Assembly: GCA_025456345.1 (NCBI GenBank)
Contig: JALOKU010000019.1
Location: 1-44,827, forward strand
DNA length: 44,827 nucleotides
Origin: Vicinamibacterales bacterium
GTDB taxonomy: Bacteria > Acidobacteriota > Vicinamibacteria > Vicinamibacterales > JAKQTR01
Reading direction: 5' to 3'
The position numbers were made by a program, and so were the translations under genes. Under the pieces are notes generated by a model. It saw only the letters and a list, made by a program, of their open reading frames with translations, was not told the origin of the DNA and made no database searches. Shown piece after piece: positions 15,801 to 21,650 of this stretch. Position 1 is the first letter of the stretch. Each line of letters begins with the position of its first letter.

Positions 15801-17199
15801 AAGGCTGCAGCGCAGCCAGGAGCCTGGCGTGGATCCCGCCGAATCCGCCGTTCGACATCGCCACGACGATGTCCCCCTCGCCAACTTCCCGCGCCAGCAG
15901 GTCGACGATGCGGCCGACGTCCGGTACGAATCGGGCCTTGCGCCCGGCCGACACGAGGTCGTTCACCAGGCGTTCCGGCGACAGGCGCTCGTCGGGCGGG
16001 AGCTCGGCGCGATAGACCTGCGCAATCACCACTTCATCGGCCGCCGCGAAGGATGCGGCAAACGCCTCCTGGAACACGCGGCGGCACGACGATGCGGACC
16101 GCGGCTCGAAGATGGCCCAGATCCGCGCACCCGGATGCGACGCCCGGACGGCCGCCAGCGTCTCGCGCACGGCCGTCGGGTGATGCGCGAAGTCGTCCAG
16201 GACGGTGACGCCGCGCGCCGACCCCACCGTCTCGAGGCGGCGTTTCACGCCGGAAAAGGCGCGCAGCCCCTCCCGCATGGTATCGGGAGAGACGCCCACC
16301 TCGGTGGCGATCGCCATCGCGGCCAGCGCGTTCTTCACGTTGTGCTCCCCCGCCATCGCCAGCGTGAAGATGCCGAGCGCCTCGCCGCGGTGCCGGGCGC
16401 GGAACGCAATCGCGTCTGCCGTCGAATCGAGATCGTACGCGAACCAGTCGGCGCCGCCGGCCAGCCCGAACGTCTCGACGCGCGACCGCGCGGCCGGCCC
16501 GAGCGCCGCGGCATCAGGGCTGTCGGCCCCGAGCAGCAGCAGGCCGTTTCGCGGCACCAGGTTGGCCAGGCGCCGGAACGCCAGCCGCACCGCCTCGAGG
16601 TCCTCGTAGATATCCGCGTGGTCGAACTCGATGTTGGCAACCACCGCAATGTCGGGCAGGTACTTCAGGAACTTCGCGGTCTTGTCGAAGAACGCGCTGT
16701 CGTACTCGTCGCCCTCGATGACGAAGTCCCGGCCGTGACCCAGGCGATAGCTGGCGCCCTGCCCGCCGAGGTTGGCGGCGATTCCGCCGACGAGCACGCT
16801 GGGGTCCAGGCCCGCGTGCGTCAGCAGCCACCCGGCCAGCGCGGTGGTGGTCGTCTTGCCGTGCGTGCCCGCAATCACAATCGACCGCGCGCCCCACAGA
16901 AAGTGCTCCCGCACGGCCTCTGGCAGCGAGCAGTAGCGGATCTTGCGGTCGAGTACCTCCTCTACTTCGGGGTTACCTCTCGAAATCGCATTCCCGACGA
17001 TCACCAGGTCGAGGTCGGTGGTGATGTGCGCGGCGTTGTATCCGCTGAGAATCGGGATGCCCTCCCGCTCGAGAAAGGTGCTCATGGGCGGATAGACGTG
17101 CTCGTCGGAGCCACGCACCGCCATGCCCTTGCGTTTCAGCATCGCCGCCAGCGTGGCCATCGCGGTGCCGCAGATGCCGATGAGGTGAACTCGAGTCAT
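15799..17199 (-). CDS. mpl: UDP-MurNAc:tripeptide ligase Mpl
   Basis: The 466-residue protein is a Mur-ligase homologue with N-terminal nucleotide fold (VHLIGICGTAMATLAAMLK), ATP loop GTHGKTTTT (111-119), the NIEFDHADIYED segment and the C-terminal DDFAHHPTAVRETL and FEPRS motifs. The ICGTAM start and the length fit Mpl better than MurC. Mpl joins recycled L-Ala-D-Glu-meso-DAP tripeptide to UDP-MurNAc in the cytoplasm, bypassing MurC, MurD and MurE. GAGG five bases ahead supports the ATG. nagZ and ldcA, which generate recycling intermediates, lie directly upstream in the same direction. A related repeat copy lies on each side of the gene. Confidence 0.93.
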   Translation of the reverse strand: MTRVHLIGICGTAMATLAAMLKRKGMAVRGSDEHVYPPMSTFLEREGIPILSGYNAAHITTDLDLVIVGNAISRGNPEVEEVLDRKIRYCSLPEAVREHFLWGARSIVIAGTHGKTTTTALAGWLLTHAGLDPSVLVGGIAANLGGQGASYRLGHGRDFVIEGDEYDSAFFDKTAKFLKYLPDIAVVANIEFDHADIYEDLEAVRLAFRRLANLVPRNGLLLLGADSPDAAALGPAARSRVETFGLAGGADWFAYDLDSTADAIAFRARHRGEALGIFTLAMAGEHNVKNALAAMAIATEVGVSPDTMREGLRAFSGVKRRLETVGSARGVTVLDDFAHHPTAVRETLAAVRASHPGARIWAIFEPRSASSCRRVFQEAFAASFAAADEVVIAQVYRAELPPDERLSPERLVNDLVSAGRKARFVPDVGRIVDLLAREVGEGDIVVAMSNGGFGGIHARLLAALQP

Positions 17200-17224
17200 C
17201 CAATCCTCGCCGCCTGTTGACTCA

Positions 17225-17255
17225 GGCGCTAGAGACTAGGCGCTGGGCGCTAGTC
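17225..17255 (+). repeat. CTAG-heptad repeat, copy 3
   Basis: CTAG AGA CTAG GCG CTGG GCG CTAG. The 22-base core at 17234-17255 matches copy 2 exactly on the opposite strand. It lies in the 83-bp gap between ldcA and mpl, about 26 bases upstream of the mpl start. Confidence 0.85.
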
Positions 17256-17282
17256 AACACGCGATGCCACGCTGCGACTCCG

Positions 17283-18227
17283 CTATTCACTGACCACGGC
17301 GGATTCCAGGATCTCCACCGACGGTGACGGGCCGGCGAGGACGCGGGCGCGCACGCCGAGCGGCAGCGTCAGCGCGGGGCCGGCGGTGTGTCCCGCCGGC
17401 AGACCGGCAACCACGGGCCTGGGGAAGCCGCCGAGCGCGTCGGTCACGACGCCACGTGCGGTCACCGAGGCGTCCGGCTCGTCGCATCCGGGGAATTCGC
17501 CGAAGACGATCGCGCCGGCCCGCGCGAGCACGCCGGCGAACCGCAGCTGCGTCAGCAGCCGATGGATGCGGTAGGGGCGCTCACCGACCTCTTCGAGGAA
17601 CAGCACGCAACCCTCCGGCGGGTCGAATGCGTAGGGCGTGCCCATCGACGCCGCCAACTGCGTGAGGTTGCCGCCGAAGAGGGGCCCGGCCGCCTCGCCT
17701 GGCACCAGGGCTTCGAGCGCGGGCGCCGGAAGCGGGCCGAGCGGTTCGGCGCAACTGAGGGCGCGCACGAGCGTTGATGCGTCGTAGCCGGCAGGACCGC
17801 CGTCCAATCCAGCAGCCACGCAGGGGCCGTGCAGGGCGGCGACGCCGCACCGCGTCGTCAGGAACGCGAGCAGCGCGGTGATGTCGCTGTAGCCGACGAG
17901 CAGTTTCGGATGACGGCGTATCGCGTCGATCGAGAGGTACGGCAGCAGCTCGACGCTGCCATAGCCGCCGCGCGCCGCCACGACAGCCGCAATGGCAGGG
18001 TCTTCGAACGCCGCCATCAGCGCGCGGGCGCGCGCGGGCGCCTCGCCCGCGACGTACCCCCGCCGCTCGAATACCCCGGGCTCGAACACCGGTTCGAAGC
18101 CCAGCCGGCGCAGCTCCGCGACGCCGGCCTCGAACGCCTCGCCGGGGAACGGGCTCGCCGGCGCCACGAGCGCCACGCGATCGCCCGGCCGGACCGCGCA
18201 CGGCTTCAGCAGCGGCCCGTCACGCAT
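17283..18227 (-). CDS. ldcA: LD-carboxypeptidase (peptidase family S66)
   Basis: The 314-residue protein has the S66 pattern: VAPASP near the N-terminus (22-27), AARGGYGS (85-91), GYSD with nucleophile Ser114, FLEEVGERPYRIHR carrying the Glu (212) and the PAGHTAGP segment with His280. The enzyme removes the terminal D-Ala from muropeptide tetrapeptides in the cytoplasm, giving the tripeptide that Mpl uses. The start ATG overlaps the nagZ stop by eight bases, and the ORF could extend farther only within nagZ. No signal peptide is seen, as expected for a cytoplasmic enzyme. Confidence 0.92.
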   Translation of the reverse strand: MRDGPLLKPCAVRPGDRVALVAPASPFPGEAFEAGVAELRRLGFEPVFEPGVFERRGYVAGEAPARARALMAAFEDPAIAAVVAARGGYGSVELLPYLSIDAIRRHPKLLVGYSDITALLAFLTTRCGVAALHGPCVAAGLDGGPAGYDASTLVRALSCAEPLGPLPAPALEALVPGEAAGPLFGGNLTQLAASMGTPYAFDPPEGCVLFLEEVGERPYRIHRLLTQLRFAGVLARAGAIVFGEFPGCDEPDASVTARGVVTDALGGFPRPVVAGLPAGHTAGPALTLPLGVRARVLAGPSPSVEILESAVVSE

Positions 18228-19314
18228 ACTGGCGCATCTCCAGCGACAGCGCCTGGTGGGCTTCGCAACCGACAACCTCGCGCCAGGCCGCCGAGGGGCG
18301 CCCCGCGCGCGCCAGCGCCGCGGCGTAGCGGGCTTTGAGGCGGGCGTGACGGGCGACGGACGCCTCGACCTGCGCGAACGGCAGCGTGCCGTCTTCGAAC
18401 GCGTGCACGAGCGCTTCGAGGGCCGCCGCCTGCGCGTCGTGGTGCGGCTCGCAGAGCAGCGCGCTGTCGTGGCCGGCGGCGATTGCCTTGACCGCCGCGG
18501 CCGGCAGGGCGTAGCGCGCCGAACAGCCTTTCATGCTCAGGTCATCGGTGAGGATGAGGTTGTCGAATCCGAGCCGCTCGCGCAGCAGGCCGGTCACGAT
18601 CGCCCGGGACAGGCTGGCCGGCTCCTGATCGTCAAAGGCCGGCACGAGGACGTGCGCCACCATCACGCCGGCCACCGACCTCGCGATGGCGGCGCGGAAC
18701 GGCACCCAGTCCACCGCCTCGAAGCGATCCGGCGGCAGGTCGAGCACGGGCAGATCGTGGTGGGAGTCGACCGAGGCGTCGCCATGGCCGGGAAAGTGCT
18801 TGCCGCAGGCGGCCAGGCCTTCGCCCTGCATCGCATCGACGATGACGGCTCCAAGACGGGCGACCAGGCCGGCGTCTTCCGCGAGCGCACGGTCGCCGAT
18901 TGCGGGGTTCGCGGCGTTGGTCAGCACGTCGAGCACCGGCGCGAAATCGAACGTGATGCCCACCGATGCGAGCTCCCGGGCCATCGCCCTGGCAAACTTC
19001 GCGGCCAGCGCTTCGTCGCCGGCCCGTCCGAGCGAGGCCATCGCCGGCCACTCAGTGAATGGCCTCCTGAGCCGGGCCACCCTGCCGCCCTCCTGGTCCA
19101 CCGCGACCCATGCCGGCATGGACTCGCAGAGGCGCGACGACTCGAAGGCCAACTCCGCCACCTGCTCCGGGCTTTCGACGTTGCGCTTGAACAGCACGAT
19201 GCCGCCGAGGTCGAACTCGCGGGCGAGCGACCGTAGCTCCGGCGGAACCCGGAACCCGTCGAAGCCGAGCATGACGAGCTGGCCGAGCCGGCGGCGGAAA
19301 CCAGAAGGAGACAT
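18220..19314 (-). CDS. nagZ: Beta-N-acetylglucosaminidase NagZ (GH3)
   Basis: The 364-residue protein is a single-domain GH3 enzyme. It shows LGGIVLFKRN, VAVDQEGGRVARL (71-83), FAPVLDV, the KHFPGHGDASVDSHHDLP loop (172-189) that carries the NagZ Asp-His dyad, and TDDLSM (256-261) with the nucleophilic aspartate. It removes GlcNAc from GlcNAc-1,6-anhydroMurNAc peptides in peptidoglycan recycling. I chose the ATG at 19314 because family homology begins there (GFRRRLGQLVMLGFDG). A minus-strand TATAAT ends nine bases before it, and no ribosome site is visible, so translation is probably leaderless. It heads the nagZ-ldcA-mpl cluster. Confidence 0.94.
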   Translation of the reverse strand: MSPSGFRRRLGQLVMLGFDGFRVPPELRSLAREFDLGGIVLFKRNVESPEQVAELAFESSRLCESMPAWVAVDQEGGRVARLRRPFTEWPAMASLGRAGDEALAAKFARAMARELASVGITFDFAPVLDVLTNAANPAIGDRALAEDAGLVARLGAVIVDAMQGEGLAACGKHFPGHGDASVDSHHDLPVLDLPPDRFEAVDWVPFRAAIARSVAGVMVAHVLVPAFDDQEPASLSRAIVTGLLRERLGFDNLILTDDLSMKGCSARYALPAAAVKAIAAGHDSALLCEPHHDAQAAALEALVHAFEDGTLPFAQVEASVARHARLKARYAAALARAGRPSAAWREVVGCEAHQALSLEMRQYA

Positions 19315-19323
19315 ACGAATGAC

Positions 19324-19331
19324 ATTATAAT
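19324..19331. promoter_or_regulatory. Palindromic bidirectional -10 element (ATTATAAT)
   Basis: ATTATAAT contains TATAAT on both strands: plus 19326-19331 and minus 19329-19324. Seven bases separate the plus-strand box from the ATG at 19339, and nine bases separate the minus-strand box from the nagZ ATG at 19314. Both divergent genes would thus be transcribed from one symmetric element with little or no 5' leader. No good -35 is visible on the plus strand. GCGACA (19352-19347) is a weak minus-strand candidate at 17 bp. Confidence 0.65.
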
Positions 19332-19338
19332 GAGCGCC

Positions 19339-19605
19339 ATGGACCCTGTCGCAGAGATCAAGCGCCTTTACTACGCGACGACGCGGACCACCGTGCAGCG
19401 CGACCTCGAGAAGGCCGTTGCGCTGCTCAAGACGCTGAAGACCGAGGAGGAGCGCGAGCGCGCCTCGGTTTTCATGGACGGGCTGTCGCAAATGCGGTCC
19501 GAGTGGGGCGTGCGCCCGGCGAACACCTCCAGCCGGGTCACCGGGCGCGCGAAGCCGGACCGCCGGACGGCGCCGCCGGCGGGCGGCGGCAAGCCGAAGC
19601 GCTAG
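19339..19605 (+). CDS. Small uncharacterised protein, helical and basic
   Basis: The 88-residue product starts MDPVAEIKRLYYATTRTTVQ and continues with a charged helix (DLEKAVALLKTLKTEEERERA), a short MDGLSQMRSEWGV helix and a disordered Lys/Arg/Pro-rich tail. I do not recognise a named family. Codon use matches its neighbours, and the strong -10 seven bases ahead of the ATG supports a real gene. An ATG at 19330 overlaps the -10 box and is less likely. Its TAG stop shares a CTAG with the stop of the convergent gene on the other strand. It is the only rightward gene in about 27 kb. Confidence 0.65.
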   Translation: MDPVAEIKRLYYATTRTTVQRDLEKAVALLKTLKTEEERERASVFMDGLSQMRSEWGVRPANTSSRVTGRAKPDRRTAPPAGGGKPKR

Positions 19606-20417
19606 CCCCGCCGGCTTTGCCCGGCCTGGAGGAACTTGCGGGCGAGGATCTTCACGGGTTCCGCGATGTTCCGGTCCATCGACAGCGTCCGCACGTCCTT
19701 CTCGACCAGGCGGCTCACCAGCGCCATCGACACGGGAATCGGTGACTTCGGATTGAACGCCAGCGCGCGGACCACCGAGTAGCTCTTCGTCCAGGCCCGG
19801 GTCGCGCCGATCACGCGAAGCACGTCCTCCGACACGTTCGCCATCTTGGCGTAGGACTCGATCTCCCGCTCGTTCACCTTGGGGCTGCTGAGCACGGCCA
19901 GCGAGACGAGCTTGTTGGGATCGCGTATGAGGATCGTGCGCTCTTCGCGGGAACCGCGCATCGCGGCCTTGATTTTCTCCGACACGGTCAACAGCGACAG
20001 GCGCTGGAATGTAGCCAGCCGCTTGGTGTCGCCGGTCTCCGGCGCGGCTTCCTCATCGCTCTCGCCCTCGCCCGCCGGTGCGTCGAGCGCCGCCGCGTCG
20101 AGCATCGGGTCGTCCGACGCCGGGGCCTCCGACGGCACGGGCTCGATCCCTCGCCGCACGAAGAAGTCGAGAATCTCGTGCGCGACATCCGGCCGTCCGA
20201 GGAATCGCGCCAGATCGAGCTGCGGGATCGCGGCGATGGTGGCCTCGGCGGCGGCGCGGATGGCCGGGTCCGCATCTGCCGAGAGCAGCGCCAGCAGGCC
20301 GAGCTGTTCCTGAGCCCGCGGCGCCAGCAGGCCCTGGGCCGCCATCATCCGGATGTCCGCCGCGACTTCTCCCCTCCTGAAACAGTCGAGGAGCGGCGTG
20401 CGATACAGCGATTCCAT
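19602..20417 (-). CDS. Uncharacterised alpha-helical (HEAT-like) protein
   Basis: The 271-residue protein begins MESLYRTPLLDCFRRGEVAA, which I take as the start because it lies five bases after the rodZ-like stop. Residues 1-90 are helical repeats (AAQGLLAPRAQEQLGLLALL, ADPAIRAAAEATIAAIPQLD). A disordered acidic Ala/Pro/Glu region follows (about 100-130). The well-ordered C-terminal half includes RTILIRDPNKLVSLAVLSSP, REIESYAKMANVSEDVLRVI and RTLSMDRNIAEPVKILARKF. It looks like a conserved family of Acidobacteriota and relatives, but I cannot name a function. The IRDPNKLV and SSPKVNE blocks resemble HEAT-type DUF2336 proteins. Tight spacing behind rodZ suggests a joint role. Confidence 0.7.
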   Translation of the reverse strand: MESLYRTPLLDCFRRGEVAADIRMMAAQGLLAPRAQEQLGLLALLSADADPAIRAAAEATIAAIPQLDLARFLGRPDVAHEILDFFVRRGIEPVPSEAPASDDPMLDAAALDAPAGEGESDEEAAPETGDTKRLATFQRLSLLTVSEKIKAAMRGSREERTILIRDPNKLVSLAVLSSPKVNEREIESYAKMANVSEDVLRVIGATRAWTKSYSVVRALAFNPKSPIPVSMALVSRLVEKDVRTLSMDRNIAEPVKILARKFLQAGQSRRG

Positions 20418-20422
20418 GAGGG

Positions 20423-21346
20423 CTAGCGGAGGAAGGTCTCGTATCCGGACGCGGGAATCGTCGTCGTCACCACCTGCCCTGCCGCGCCGAGGGCGCGGGC
20501 AGGCTTCCCGTTCAAGGTGACCGAGAGCGCCGCGGCGTTGCCGACGGTCATCGTGATCGATCGCTGCACGGCAAACTCGAGGCGCTCGCCCGGGCCGGCC
20601 GTCCGGGACGGCGTGCGCGTCCCGTCCACGGTCACCGACAGCCAGCACGGGTCGGTCAGCGTCAACACCACCACCAGCGGCGCCTGCTGCGGCGCCGCCG
20701 CGGCGGGCGGCGCGGCGGTTGCAGGCGGCGCGGTCGGCGGCGCGGCGGCGTCCGGCGCTGCGTCCGGAAGGGCCGCCCCGGGCACCACCGACGGCGCGGG
20801 CACGGGAGCCGCCGGCTGGCTCTCGGGACGCGACGGGGCCTGCGCGGCCGTCGCGGCGGGGAGCGGCCGGGGCCCGTCGTCCCCCCCGGTCAGCAACCCC
20901 GGCCTGACCTTCGAGTAGTAGATGAAGGCGAAGATGGCCACCAGTACCGCGACACCCAGCAACCGCACCACGATTCTGAAGGCACGGCGCCGCTGCTCGA
21001 AACTCTCGGCCTCGACCGCGCTGGTCGTCGCCGGCATCTCGTCGGCACCCGATTCGTCCGGAAAGGCGGAGACGAAATTGGCCACGGCCAGGTCGGGGTC
21101 CAGGCCCACCTCGCGGGCGAAGGCCCGGACGAACGACCGCGAGAAGATCCCGCCCGGCAGCTTGCTCGGATCGTTGCGCTCGAGGGCCTCGAGCACCCGC
21201 GCGGAGATCTTCGTCGTGACGGCGAGTTCCTGCAGCGACACGCCTCGCTGCTCGCGCGCCTGGCGCAGGAACGTGCCGAAGTCGACCTGGCGGTCCTCAG
21301 CCATGGTCATCGCCAGTCTGGTGTGCGCTCGCTCTTCCCGTGACAT
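20423..21346 (-). CDS. rodZ: RodZ-like protein (N-terminal helix-turn-helix, one TM, C-terminal DUF4115)
   Basis: The 307-residue protein has a cytoplasmic Xre-like helix-turn-helix (FGTFLRQAREQRGVSLQELA and TTKISARVLEALERND), the RodZ hallmark GGIFSRSFVRAFAREVGLDP, one membrane span (about 125-145, VVRLLGVAVLVAIFAFIYY), a long Pro/Ala linker, and a beta-rich C-terminus (DPCWLSVTVDGTRT, GNAAALSVTLNGKPA) of the DUF4115 type. In rod-shaped bacteria RodZ links MreB filaments to the cell-wall machinery. No mreB is in the window. The ATG at 21346 lies eight bases after a -10 hexamer and carries GAGG; an ATG at 21310 (MTMAED) would be nearer usual family length. Confidence 0.85.
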   Translation of the reverse strand: MSREERAHTRLAMTMAEDRQVDFGTFLRQAREQRGVSLQELAVTTKISARVLEALERNDPSKLPGGIFSRSFVRAFAREVGLDPDLAVANFVSAFPDESGADEMPATTSAVEAESFEQRRRAFRIVVRLLGVAVLVAIFAFIYYSKVRPGLLTGGDDGPRPLPAATAAQAPSRPESQPAAPVPAPSVVPGAALPDAAPDAAAPPTAPPATAAPPAAAAPQQAPLVVVLTLTDPCWLSVTVDGTRTPSRTAGPGERLEFAVQRSITMTVGNAAALSVTLNGKPARALGAAGQVVTTTIPASGYETFLR

Positions 21347-21354
21347 CGAGCCTC

Positions 21355-21384
21355 ATGTTAGGGAACCGCTCGGGCGGCTGTCAA
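21355..21384 (-). promoter_or_regulatory. Sigma70-type promoter for the rodZ-like gene
   Basis: On the minus strand TTGACA (21384-21379) and TAACAT (21360-21355) are separated by 18 bp, in the 67-bp gap after the small membrane gene. Only eight bases lie between the -10 and the ATG at 21346, so the transcript would be leaderless or nearly so. Confidence 0.65.
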
Positions 21385-21413
21385 ACGCGCAGGCGTTGGA
21401 GGCCGTCACGCCG

Positions 21414-21650
21414 TCACTTGGTTCGCAGGCCGAACAGCGTGGCCAGTTCGGCCATGGCGGCCCACAGGTTGATGAGCCCGAGGCCCGACACCGCGCCGCG
21501 GACCAGATTGCTGCGCGTCGCCGTCTCGAGTGCCGGCCAGAGATCGAAGAAGTAGTTGCGATCCCAGAACGGCGACCAGGGCACCACCAGCAGGACCAGT
21601 CCCACTTCAACGAAGTACGCCAGGAAAAGCAGGCGGCTCAACACGCTCAC
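21414..21650 (-). CDS. Small two-span membrane protein coupled to TPR gene
   Basis: The 78-residue product starts at a GTG that overlaps the TGA of the TPR gene (GTGA). It has two hydrophobic segments, RLLFLAYFVEVGLVLLVVPW (residues 6-25) and about 48-68 (GAVSGLGLINLWAAMAEL), joined by an aromatic loop (FWDRNYFFDLWPALE). The family is not recognised. The tight coupling to the TPR gene suggests it works with that protein, perhaps as a membrane anchor, which is inference. It is easily missed because the frame is open far upstream across the TPR gene. Confidence 0.7.
   Translation of the reverse strand: MSVLSRLLFLAYFVEVGLVLLVVPWSPFWDRNYFFDLWPALETATRSNLVRGAVSGLGLINLWAAMAELATLFGLRTK

Noticed and set aside
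15690..17255. The CTAG repeats as an IS element or CRISPR array
   Set aside because: Units are unevenly spaced, inverted and without spacers of fixed length; no transposase is present and the enclosed gene is an ordinary mpl.
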